Assembly: GCA_019649035.1 (NCBI GenBank)
Contig: BMAT01003791.1
Coordinates: 152,202 to 216,201, forward strand
DNA: 64,000 nucleotides
DNA from: Elysia marginata
Taxonomy: Eukaryota; Mollusca; Gastropoda; Plakobranchidae
Direction of reading: 5' to 3'
In this document: in pieces, positions 41,401 to 50,499 of the stretch
Layout of the letters: the number at the start of each line of letters is the position of its first letter
How positions within the stretch are numbered: position 1 is the first letter of the stretch
The notes under the pieces: model-generated
The model's database searches: none
The model's input: the letters and a program-made list of their open reading frames with translations, nothing else
What the model was told of the DNA's origin: nothing
Position numbers and translations under genes: made by a program

Positions 41401-42754
41401 TTTCTTTAAATGATTTGAGTCTTGTTAGAAACAGTCACAGAGAAAAACTTAAGTCTCAAAACTCACAAAAAGGTATATTTGATCCAGAGAATTACTGAGT
41501 TTGTTAGTGTTAGCAAGGGTCACATGATAGAAGGGTGCTAGTTACAGACCTTCCTTCCCTTGGACCCAGGTAGGAGGGACTGAGCTGCCAAAAAAGAGGG
41601 ATTTCAAATTTTTGTGGGGGATTTAACGAACAAAAAAGATATAGGCTACTCACATTTCCCTAAGAACAGCTTGTCAAGGCTTTTGGTTGCGATAAGTGTT
41701 TTTTATGTCATTCTTTCCATCTGACTTACCAGAAACTTCTGATGTCCCTTTATCACAAAGCTTGCAATCGCAAAACCCCCTTTCCCTGATTGTATAATAT
41801 AAGTTATAACTCCACTCTTTAGTCCACTTTTCTTGAAATGTGCATTCTAGTTTTGCTTTTTTGGAAACTACCATTTCTCTATGTTAACAAAAATGATAGC
41901 ACATTCTGGAAGTAAACAAAAGGAAGTATGGGGGAGTGTTTTACAGGCCGCTATTACAGTTGAGACGGCCGAAAATCGATCGGGTCAAGCCCAAAAAGCG
42001 GAATTTAGAGGGATAATTTTTTAAGCTGGCGAGAAGCAGGAGGATGATAAAAAAAAAGCTGGATTTTCCCGCCTAAAGCGGGGGGATAGGCAGGTCTTTA
42101 GTAAAGAAATGATAAAAAATATTTTGAGTAAAATAAACCTGACTCTTCGTATGTAATTTGAATCCTCTTAATTCAAAGTTTTTGTCCATTCCCAGGATGT
42201 TTGAATTATGAGGTTTCTACTGTACAACTGTTGTGATTTGTTTGATTAACATAATTTATTTGCTGCCATAGTTAACTTAAGTCTAATTTCTTGACTGACA
42301 GCGACCAGCCCAGATTGTGATCCAGCAACCAGCGCCATCAACTCCTGGAACGCCGCACCAGTCCTCTTTCCTCACAGGCACACCCTCCTTCCAGCGCACT
42401 TCCTCCATCTCTTCTATGTCAAATCCATCTACACCAACCGGGGTCAGTGGTGCACAAAAGTTTGTAATCGTCTCTCAGGGTCGGTCTTCGTCGTCCATCT
42501 CCTCAACCCCGGCAGCATCTAATTCTCTCATGAAAATGGTTGGACCATCGCAGAGTCAGGGGGTAGCACCTGGGGTTGGTCCAGGGGCAGGGCAGAAAAT
42601 TGTGCTGATTCAAGGAGCAGCTACAGTGAAAAGTGACGATAGTGCTGCAACACCCGGGAACCAAGTACGGACCTCCATTCTGACCTCTTCACAATCTGCT
42701 GTTGGGTCTACAGCTACATCTTCTAGTAATATCAGTGGAAAAGAAACTCTTTAG
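29454..42754 (+). CDS. TAF6: TAF6, transcription initiation factor TFIID subunit 6
   Basis: Coding exons: 29454-29606, 30354-30440, 30734-30890, 32049-32287, 32739-32804, 33184-33363, 33868-33992, 35640-35772, 37812-37937, 40074-40262, 42302-42754; 1908 nt, 635 residues plus TAG. Residues 11-78 are the histone fold ([43 protein letters not shown]), which in the family pairs with TAF9 in the TFIID core. Residues 81-140 carry the conserved linker with the PVYGV and IPVDV motifs and [12 protein letters not shown] basic His/Lys-rich stretch lies near 180-200. Residues 213-460 are the helical HEAT-repeat domain ([40 protein letters not shown]). The last exon encodes a Ser/Thr/Pro/Gly-rich disordered tail. 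Length is close to the animal family size. The start ATG (G at -3, G at +4) sits 20 bases after an AG acceptor ending at 29433, so the 5' UTR is split and its first exon was not located. Divergent from gene 1, convergent with the P450. Confidence 0.96.
31398..31502. mobile_element. Possible 105 bp TA-flanked MITE
   Basis: TA-CAGTGGGACCTC at the left and GAGGGACCTG-TA at the right form imperfect inverted ends around about 105 bases in TAF6 intron 3. The right end lacks two bases of the usual pattern, so the call is weak. Confidence 0.3.
31562..31709 (+). other. Exon-like open segment in TAF6 intron 3
   Basis: A stretch flanked by a T/C-rich AG and by GTAAAT reads as an open, protein-like frame containing [14 protein letters not shown] and [13 protein letters not shown]. 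That frame is phase 0, whereas exon 3 of TAF6 ends in phase 1. Splicing it into TAF6 would bring in a stop after seven residues. It could be a poison exon, a relic of another gene, or chance. Confidence 0.15.
33642..33810 (-). mobile_element. Short MITE, family M2
   Basis: Left end ACAGTCCAGTCTGG with CATGGGAACAA, right end (reverse complement) GAGTCCAGGTACCTT with CCTGGATAATT. The same blocks occur at 37529-37687, 42990-43130 and 52640-52820. It is in TAF6 intron 6, before exon 7, and non-coding. Confidence 0.5.
34233..34375. repeat. (TC)n microsatellite interrupted by an assembly gap
   Basis: TC dinucleotides flank a run of 74 Ns at 34253-34326 in TAF6 intron 7. The gap almost certainly reflects failure to assemble the microsatellite. 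No exon is expected here because TAF6 exons 7 and 8 join cleanly. Confidence 0.9.
36009..36855. mobile_element. Non-autonomous Tigger/pogo-like transposon with TA duplication
   Basis: Left end CAGTCGGACCCG and right end (reverse complement) CAGTCGGACCCG are identical, and both are followed after a few bases by AATCGGGAAA. TA lies immediately outside each end (36007-36008 and 36856-36857). TTTCCCGAT recurs seven times in the two subterminal regions. The middle is GA-rich microsatellite and unique sequence with no transposase. It lies in TAF6 intron 8. Confidence 0.8.
37529..37687 (+). mobile_element. Short MITE, family M2
   Basis: GAGTCCATATACCTTGAACC at the left matches the M2 end seen at 52640, and CCCATGGG...TTCAAATACCC at the right matches its other end. 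It is degraded, with no clear target duplication. It is in TAF6 intron 8, just before exon 9. Confidence 0.4.
38113..38432 (+). mobile_element. tRNA-derived SINE, family S1
   Basis: The head has an A box (TGGCAGAGTGG) and a B box (GGTTCGATTTCC), followed by a body with CATGCCATGTTGCAA and a 3' part with CTGCTGGGGCATTAGTGG. About 320 bp matches the copy at 43133-43446 closely. It is in TAF6 intron 9, same strand as the gene. Confidence 0.8.
38433..40073. other. Rest of TAF6 intron 9, nothing recognised
   Basis: AT-rich sequence with homopolymer runs (T-run near 39968-39985). A small inverted repeat AACTGACAC/GTGTCAGTT sits at 39017-39060. No coding or element signature was found. Confidence 0.5.
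40263..42301. other. TAF6 intron 10, mostly unassigned
   Basis: Two kilobases between exons 10 and 11. A TA-flanked GAGGTTTCTACTG at 42210-42224 looks like the right end of a Tigger-like element, but I could not find its left end. The rest is AT-rich. Confidence 0.4.
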
Positions 42755-42805
42755 GGGTTCCCTTATTTGAAAATTTTACAAAATTCCATATTCTTTTTAT
42801 AAACC

Positions 42806-42811
42806 AATAAA
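42806..42811 (+). terminator. Polyadenylation signal of TAF6
   Basis: A canonical AATAAA lies 52 bases after the TAG stop of TAF6, followed within about 20 bases by a T-rich stretch. This gives a very short 3' UTR. No other AATAAA occurs between the stop and this site. Confidence 0.75.
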
Positions 42812-42989
42812 ATTATCTTTGCTATAGACAACTAAAACCCATTGCAATTTCTTTGGATTCTTTTTGAGCAATATGTTTTTCTCTTTTGTATATACATATT
42901 AAAATTAAGATTTTGATAATTGTAATAAAAAGTAAGCTTACACATGAAGAGGTACGATGGCACCTTAGCATTTCAAAGTACTTTTTTAT

Positions 42990-43130
42990 ACAGTCCAGAT
43001 GTTTTAGCTCCATGGGAACAAGGTTTATTTTTTAAATTGTCATTTTGACATAGCAGTATATTTTATAAAAGAGAATTAAGATTGGTAAAATAAGCAAGTT
43101 TAAAAAAAATAAGGATTGGATTTATCTAGG
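42990..43130 (-). mobile_element. Short MITE, family M2, abutting a SINE
   Basis: ACAGTCCAGATG with CATGGGAACAA and TTTTGACATAGCAGTAT match the copy at 33642-33810. Its other end (GGATTTATCTAGGTTA) stops where the S1 SINE begins at 43133. Confidence 0.4.
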
Positions 43131-43132
43131 TT

Positions 43133-43446
43133 AGGGGCAGCGTGGCAGAGTGGTTAGCGCATCGGACTAGAGATCTGAGAGGTTGCGGTCTCAATTCCCG
43201 ACCATGCCATGTTGCAATCACCTTGGGAAAGCAATTTACCCTAATTTTCCCTTGTCCACCCACCTGTAAAACACGTACCCGGCTACAGAGAATTCTTGAA
43301 TTTGTGATTTGCACCTGCAATACCCTACATATGGGTTATAAGTTGCCTTCAAATATACTGGTCTGCTGGGGCATTAGTGGCGCTGCTCTGTGGCGACACA
43401 GTGACATTGAGTAACAAAGCCAAATTTCCAGAAAGGGATTAATGTA
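43133..43446 (+). mobile_element. tRNA-derived SINE, family S1
   Basis: A-box-like TGGCAGAGTGGTTAGCGC and a B-box-like region begin an approximately 310 bp unit matching 38113-38432, including CATGCCATGTTGCAA and CTGCTGGGGCATTAGTGG. It is in the intergenic region downstream of TAF6. Confidence 0.8.
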
Positions 43447-43771
43447 GACCTCGTCACTTTTGGGTCTCATTCTCTCGTGCAGCAAGAAATCTAGTTTTTT
43501 AAAGCTTTGGATCGAGTTCAAATATAAGTTGACTTTTAGCTTTTCAACTTTTTGTTTTCATCCGGTCTATTATCGATCAAGACTCTAGATCTATTTTTCT
43601 GAAACTTACACTGTTTCTTTATCCAGACTAGAACTAGATCTAGGCCTAGATATCTAGATCTATTAGTATTACCTAAATCTACGTGCTCGCTAAAATATCG
43701 ATCTGAATTCTGATCTCGTGGATCGCATCTCAGTGGATTCTTTCGGATATTAATCTTGTGCATGTGTGAAA

Positions 43772-44141
43772 ATGCGATTTCTGAAAGAAGATGACAAAAG
43801 TGCTGTCAAGGCCATTGTCTCTTCTGTGAAAAACAAGTTTTCATGGAAATGGTCAGATGAAATTTTAGGCCATACATTTGATAGACTTGGGCCCATGAGT
43901 TATAAGCTAGGGGACTGCATCTTCAAGATCGAAGTTGCAGGAAGAGTATGGTGTTCGTGATGTGAGGATAAGATTGCTGGCAGCAATGGCAAAAAAAAAC
44001 ACCTCATCAGCCATTGCAGATCTGATAAACATTTGGGAATTTTAAAGACTTGTGCAACAAACTATCAGTACCAGATTGGTGGTGTTGGTGAACCAAAAGA
44101 ACAAGGTAGACGTACTGCACAAGAGGTGATATTTCTTTAAA
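43772..44141 (+). pseudogene. BED zinc-finger N-terminus of an hAT-like transposase, broken by a stop
   Basis: From the ATG at 43772 the frame reads KNKFSWKWSDEILG and then VAGRVWCS, a TGA at 43958-43960, and continues in the same frame with CEDKIAGSNGKKKHLISHC and SDKHLG. The Cys-x2-Cys and the paired His residues form a BED-type zinc finger, and the stop lies where a Trp is usual (TGG to TGA). Open frame continues to about 44138. No catalytic domain follows, so this is a dead 5' fragment of a transposase or a domesticated relative. Confidence 0.6.
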
Positions 44142-44340
44142 ATTCGTGTCATGGATACTTTTTGAAAGCACCATTAACTATACCATCAAAAAGTTTAGAC
44201 TCACAGTTTTGAGGACAAAGTCAAAGGAAAAAAGTTAAAAAATGATGAATTATTTTATTCTTGTAAGATTTAAATAGGCAAATACTCCCCCTTTTAAAAC
44301 TGAGACCCAATTCTTCCCCAAATGCACTAAAAAGGCCCTT

Positions 44341-44480
44341 TTGTGAGTAAAATTTTCAAAATTTTCTGGGGGAGCATGCCCCGGACCCCCCTAGCAGTGC
44401 TTCCGCCTTCGGCGGTCGCATTTGTCGTTCCCCCAAAAAAATCCTCGATTTTCATCAATTCCCAGTGGAAGCACTGTTAA
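44341..44480. repeat. GC-rich foldback segment
   Basis: CAGTGCTTCC at 44395-44404 and GGAAGCACTG at 44467-44476 are perfect inverted repeats. Inside lies a second perfect hairpin, CCGCC-TTC-GGCGG (44403-44415). Just left is GGGGGAGCATGCCCCGG, unusually GC-rich for this window. It may be the tail of the same element as the BED fragment or an independent mini foldback. Confidence 0.5.
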
Positions 44481-44994
44481 TCAACCAACCGAGTTATTTT
44501 AAATAAAGAAAAAGGCACAGGGGAAAAAAAAAAGAATGAAAACCTCCCACAGACCACTTTGAAAACTCTGGTTTCAGAAAACTCAACTTCATTAGATTTG
44601 AATTATGATATCAAATCTTACAAAGCCAAAGAAAAAAAGAAATCGCACAAGAATAAAATTAAACTGGAAAATTTCGATTATCAGACTTCTATTTTTGAAG
44701 TTCCACTGAATATCAATACACTTTTCAATGTTGAATCTCATTCACTTCAACAAAAACCCAATGATGATTTAATATAGAAGAATTTGTAAAAAAATGTACA
44801 GCTCATAGCGATGTTTTCAATAAAACATAAAGTAACTGTCAAAATAAATTAACTTTCTTTAAAGTGATGTATGCCATGTGTATTTATGAACATGCGTTGT
44901 TTTGCGGCATTTTATATTTTTTCCAGTGTGTATATCTCATTTGCTCCTACAAAAAGATCTATTGATGATCCAACATAGAAAACAATTTTTTTTT

Positions 44995-45190
44995 AATGGA
45001 AATCTCATTAAAAGTCCTCCCTAAAATTTAGGATAAATATAAAGGTATTGAGGCCTTAGCAATCATACCAATCAAAATTAAAAAAACGAAATTTGAAGAT
45101 TAATTAGGTGTGAAAACTGTTTAGAAATGGTTTTAGCGTCAATATCTAAAAAAATAATTTTTGACTTCTGAACACCCACTAAACTTTAAC
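44995..45190 (-). mobile_element. TIR element, family M1, partial copy
   Basis: TTAGGTGTGAAAACTGTTTA, CAATATCTAAA and CACCCACTAAACTTT match the interior of the inverted M1 copy at 20692-21115. Both termini are missing or degraded. Confidence 0.55.
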
Positions 45191-46140
45191 TCTCTTCCTT
45201 CCCTACTAATTAAGGAGTTATAAATCTGAGAGTATATTTTTTGTAAGCAGCTTTTAGCAAGGACAACTGTTGAGAGTTCTAAGTGTCATATACCGTTTTG
45301 TTAGCAAATGAATGGGCTTTTGTGTAAAGTGTTTTTTTTTTTCATTTTTATATCAAATCATTTGATATGATATTTGTGCGATTTTTTTAAACTTAAAATA
45401 GACTTTTGACACTATAAACTTGGATAATAAAAAAAAATCATTATGAGCAAAAAAATCTAACTTCAACTTTAAAAATTTCATTTTTTATTTTTATTAATAT
45501 TTTAACCTTTTTTTTTTAATGGACAATAATGCTCTTGACCGTAATAACTACATTCAAGATGGGGGCAAGCTGGTAACCAGGAAACAACAGTTTTAGATCT
45601 AATAACTCATACAAAATTAAATAAGAATGTTTCTATTGATTTCTGAGGGTATATGTAGCTTTTATTATTCATAGGAATAAAGTCTCTGCTTTCACTCAAT
45701 GACAAATAGTTAATTTATTCACTGATGGCGTCATCAATTGCTGGTGATAGAAATATACAGAAGAGGAAGGAAGAGAGTTAAAAGCCTCTATCTCCAAACT
45801 AAGCCTATGGGAGACAACTGTAAAGCAATTATTGTAATGCTTGGCTATTTTTTTTTAAGTTTTATAGTGCCTGTTCTCTGTTTATCCCAATGCATACTTT
45901 ATTTTCCACACAGCTCATTCTCGACAGAACACAAAAGAAACGCATGTCACATTTTTAAGCATAATAATGTGTAGAATTTTATTTTCACATCTTTACTGTA
46001 AAGCATATTTGAACAACTGTACATAAAGATTTGTTTACACAACACAACACAATCAACAAACAACGAAATTCTTGTGTAGATAAAGCTCTAATTTTTTTGG
46101 CTGCTTATGTTAAAAGAAAATCTCTCATTATCCTCCTCTG

Positions 46141-46482
46141 CTGTAAATTTTCAGGTATTTCCCACCTACAACAGTAACTTTTCAGGTAACTCACACCTCA
46201 GGCAACTGTAAATTTTCAGGTAACTCTCACCTCAGACAACTAAATTTTCAGGTAACTCACGGCTCAGGCAACTGTAAATTTTCAGGTAACTCACACCTCA
46301 GACAACTGTAAATTTTCAGGTAACTCACGGCACAGGCAAATATAAATTTTCAGGTAACTTACACCTCAGACAACTGTAAATTTTCAGGTAACTCACACCC
46401 AATTCACACCTCAGGCAACTGTAAATTTTCAGGGAACACACACCTCAGGCAACTATAAATTTTCAGGGAACACACACCTCAC
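46141..46482. repeat. Minisatellite, about ten units of roughly 34 bp
   Basis: Each unit contains AAATTTTCAGGTAACTCACA or a close variant followed by a CCTCAGGCAACTGT-like stretch. Ten TTTTCAGG cores can be counted. The units differ by a few substitutions and one has an insertion. It lies in the TAF6-P450 intergenic region, with no ORF across it. Confidence 0.9.
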
Positions 46483-46943
46483 GTACTATGTTACCATAGA
46501 CATAAACATCAGGGTTTACAGCAAAGGCAGTATAAACCTTCAGCTTATCACCAATTACCTTTTTTGGCAATATATGTACAACATAATCTGCTTATTATAT
46601 CAACATGCTTTTGGAAATTGAAATAATGTCGCTATATTGAAATGTCAAATAAAAATACAAAATTAAAGAGAGAAAAGGAATAGCAAAAACAAATAGACCT
46701 TCTTTGTTTTGTTTATACCTGATTGTTTATGATTATTTCCTTGAATTATTCATGCCTGCATATTTCCCCTTGACTGTAAAATTTTGAGAGAAATGAGCAA
46801 GGAAGGCATTTGGTTTGCTGTGTTAGCCTTTTTTTGTTTTTTCTAATTAACTTTTTGTGGGTTTTTTTTCAGGTCTATTTCCAAATCAAATCAGTAGTCA
46901 AAATGTCAACAAAGCAAAAAAGGCTGGAATAAACATCAAGATT

Positions 46944-47101
46944 CAGTGAAATCCTGATAAAGTCAACATCTCAGGATTGAAAAATTGTGTTGACTTTGAG
47001 CAAGTGTTGACTTACACTGTTACAAAGATATAAAGAAATACAAAATGGAACTGTGAAACAGAGTAGACTTTAAGTAAGAGTTTCCCTATTGGATTCCACT
47101 G
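46944..47101. mobile_element. 158 bp MITE with Tigger-like ends
   Basis: Left CAGTGAAATCCTGATAAAG and right (reverse complement) CAGTGGAATCCAATAGGG form imperfect terminal repeats. TA follows the right end; the left flank is TT, probably mutated. It is intergenic. Confidence 0.45.
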
Positions 47102-47384
47102 TAATAGAAATTGTAAAGTATTGATATAGAGAAAAATAGTCTGTAAAAATAGTATCGATAAAGCAATTATCCATAAAAGTGGATTACACAGTACAAATTG
47201 CAATACAAAAAAGTTGGGTTTTTTTTTCATTCTCAAATTAATAGAACAAACTCCCCATCTTTAAAACAACATTAAATTAAGACTATTTGAAGTCTGCTGG
47301 TGATATGTGCTTTGCCCTGACAAAAATTGATTTTAAAAATTCACTTTTCTCTTCAGAATGTAAAAAAAAAGTATGAATTATAGT

Positions 47385-47654
47385 CTTCCACCGCTGAAGG
47401 CAGTCTCAAGACTTAACATATTTCCCCCAGCAGGCCAATACACACCAAAGCAAATTACACTCTTAATTCAGAGCAACATTCTACATATTTCAATCACTGT
47501 CTATAGCCAGGTACCAATTTTACAGGGGTGGACTGAGGAAAGTGTGGATAAATTGCTTTCCTAAGGCAGCTACAACATGCGTCATGGTTGGAAATCTAAA
47601 CCGCAACCGCTGGATCACAAGTGCGACGCGCCAACCACTGAGCCACCCTGCTCT
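47385..47654 (-). mobile_element. tRNA-derived SINE, family S1
   Basis: The minus strand reads GAGCAGGGTGGCTCAGTGG, then a B-box-like region, then GTTGTAGCTGCCTTAGG and GTCCACCCC, as in the other S1 copies. It is intergenic between TAF6 and the P450. Confidence 0.7.
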
Positions 47655-48310
47655 TTTTTGTTATTAAGGGGGTATATTATGGGATTAACAGTAAAGTGTA
47701 GAACATAGCATAATTTTTGTACAATATCAATGTAAATCACATAATGTACCGGTACTGAGATATTGCATATATATCTATATTTATGACACTATACTAACAA
47801 AAGAATAGCAACAAATATGCACAAGATTGGTAAAATAAAATTGTCTATTTCACAGACCAGTTGGCTCTGCCGAAAGTCAGAATCTTAACATAATTACTTT
47901 TTGTACCTATTTAAGAGGTTCAACTTTATCTTGACTGTTTCTCAAGGTGTTTTATTTCAAAGTTAAATTTCAAAAGTTTGTTTTTTTTACATTTCTGATC
48001 TTTACTTTCAAAGAAATCAAGTCAAACCAATGTGAGTGAAGTTGTGCCTTGTGTAAAAGTTTACCCGAGCTAAAGACTTTCATGTTCAATTCAAGTTAAG
48101 AGTAACTCATAACACATGTAAATGCTAGCAAGAGCTAAATTTTTTTTTTAAGTAATACTCAACAATTGACACTTCATTACTTTGATAGACCAGTTCAAAT
48201 TAAAGCAGTATATGTGCATGAAGGTTTTAAATGTTAAAAACAGAAAATAAAGTTTAGTTTTATAATCCATATAAAATTAAAGAAAGTCAAAAGTAATGAT
48301 TTGATGTGAC

Positions 48311-48992
48311 TTAACCCTCTCAGCCCTCTGCCCCTGCAGCTGACAACCCCTCCCACCTGGGCTCCTGAGCAAGCAAAACAACTGAATTTGTAGAAACTGA
48401 ATGCCTTCACTTACTTCTTCAGGAATACCTACACTTCCAATCCTTAGAAACACAGTAAAGCTAGATGCTGGCTCAGTAAAGGTCTCTGGCTATCCGCTGT
48501 ATAAATTTTCTTCAATCAGTCTAGGCCTATCTCTTCCACCACCTAGATCCTCAGGTCTAGATCTAGATCTAGGTTCATCTGTAGAACTAGATCTAGATCT
48601 AGAACTATCAACGGTCTCATCAATGTTTAGATCTAAATCACTTTCACTGTAGATTCATCACTCTAGATCTAGGGGTGTTCCTGTCCGAATTCACGTTTCA
48701 GAATCAATAATTTGCTGCAAAGACATCGTTTCTTGAAAACAACCGTTGTTGTCGTTTCCCTGACAACGGCCCTGGTTGCTCCAGCCCTCGCTTCATGGCG
48801 AAAAATTAGTCAAAATATCAAAAACCACAATGAAAACAAAATCAAATTATCTGGGGAAGCCATTTGTAAACATCTGAGCTCATGTGAACAGGAAAAGTCC
48901 AGTGATTGGCCGATTATTTTTAGACTATGACACACGTTTTTAATACACCTCTGAATCCCGCAATACCGGGAATCCGGTAGTGAGTAGTTTAA
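48311..48992 (-). mobile_element. Possible piggyBac-like non-autonomous element
   Basis: TTAA occurs at 48311-48314, followed by CCCTCTCAGCCC, and at 48989-48992, where the inward reading is TTAAACTACTCACTACC. The latter resembles the end of the element at 27577 (CTCACTGACTAC, then TTGCGGGATT). The minus strand between has a short acidic Ser/Arg-rich frame (about 48490-48645). A third TTAA at 49030-49033 leaves the right boundary uncertain. Confidence 0.4.
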
Positions 48993-49033
48993 CCTATTCC
49001 CGGTATACCGGGAATCCGGTTTGGTGGGGTTAA

Positions 49034-50499
49034 TCTTTCATGTTCGATTATTCACAACAATCAACATTTATCAGGGACGCCAAGCAACTTTTCTGAATAG
49101 CAATGTCCCTTCAGTAATTTTTACTGCGCCGCTAAATGAGCTAATTGGAAGTAAAAGTTGCATTATTTGACAATTTTAGGTCTATAAAAAGTGGAATATG
49201 TTTGTCTCGCTGATGCAACAAGCATTAAAAACATCAGCGTTGATCATTATAGATTTTACTTAACTTAGAAAGTTATGCCATTATCATTTTTCTGTGCTAG
49301 ATCTAGATAAGGCTAAATCTAGTATCAGATATACAAGTTATTCAAATTTTTGGTTTTGTGGTGAAAAATTCTGTGGTGACAGATAGCGGTAAATGTAAAT
49401 GTAAATACAATGAAATACAAACTTAATAAGTGTGGATGAGGCCCCTACATAACACAAAACCCCACACAGAATGAATTCACAAGTGACATAAAAATAGGAA
49501 ATTGTCGTTCTTAATCTACAACCCACACAAATTGCACAAAAGACTAGAAGAAAAAATCAAGTACCTAGCTAAATTGAGCCACAAAGTTATCACTGGTCTT
49601 AACATTGTTCAAGGCATTCAGACAATATTAACCACTATACTGAAATGAGACCAAGTTTGGCTTCCATGCGTGTGTACGTTTGTGCCAATGCAGTGAGCTT
49701 AGGGCAAATGAACAGATTTACGTCCATTTCTTTACTTCATTCAAATAACACCAGCAAATTTTGAAAAAAAGGGTGATCTCTCCTCACTTTAAAAAATCTG
49801 TACATTTATGTACAATCGGGAAACCATGAATGATGTAAAAAAAAACCATTGAATTTCAATATGTACCGCTGAAATGAGTACAAATAAGCAGGCTTAACTT
49901 AATCATTATCATAAGTAGATAATTGTTACACTTCATGAATATCACATTTTGATTTTTATAATAAACAATCAAAATAGCATAAAACATGTGGGCCAACTGG
50001 AAGAAGGCGATAAGCACTTATCGTTTAAATCACATTTTTTAAAGAAATCAGCTCATGAGCAATACTGAAATGAATTTAAAAATTCACAAAAGCAACAATA
50101 AATCAATATAAATATATTGTCAACTGCATGTTGTGCAATCAAGAATTCTAACTTAACAAAAATATTAGACATGAATACCTTGTCATTACAAGAAGAAACC
50201 TTGCAATAATCCATAACAAATCTAATGACATCAACTCTATTTCACATTGCTGATTCTGTTAAGCATACAAGGAATGTAATGCATAAAATTGGAAATGAGA
50301 TGAAGTGTAAATGTTGGCAAACTCCCTCTTTGAAGTCAATTGCTTGCTGGCAAAAATGATAATTCTGTGCTCTATTCTCATTCCCAATAGGAAAGAAAGG
50401 AGTATCATCTAGCTACAGTACAATAGTTATGCAGCTTCAGATTTCCTCTGATTCCTTCCTTTACTCAACTTCAGTTACCCAACTTTGTTAGAGTTACAG
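49034..50499. other. 3' flank of the P450 gene, nothing recognised
   Basis: AT-rich sequence without an assignable gene or element. No canonical AATAAA on the minus strand was seen in the first 500 bases after the P450 stop, so its 3' UTR end is undetermined. Confidence 0.4.

Noticed and set aside
44559-44777. 72-codon open frame followed by AATAAA at 44819
   Set aside because: It begins with TTG and has no ATG inside, is Lys/Asn/Ser-rich like AT-rich filler, and matches nothing I recognise.
46141-46482. Regularly spaced repeats resembling a CRISPR array
   Set aside because: The sequence between cores is also repeated, so there are no unique spacers, and the genome is eukaryotic. It is a minisatellite.
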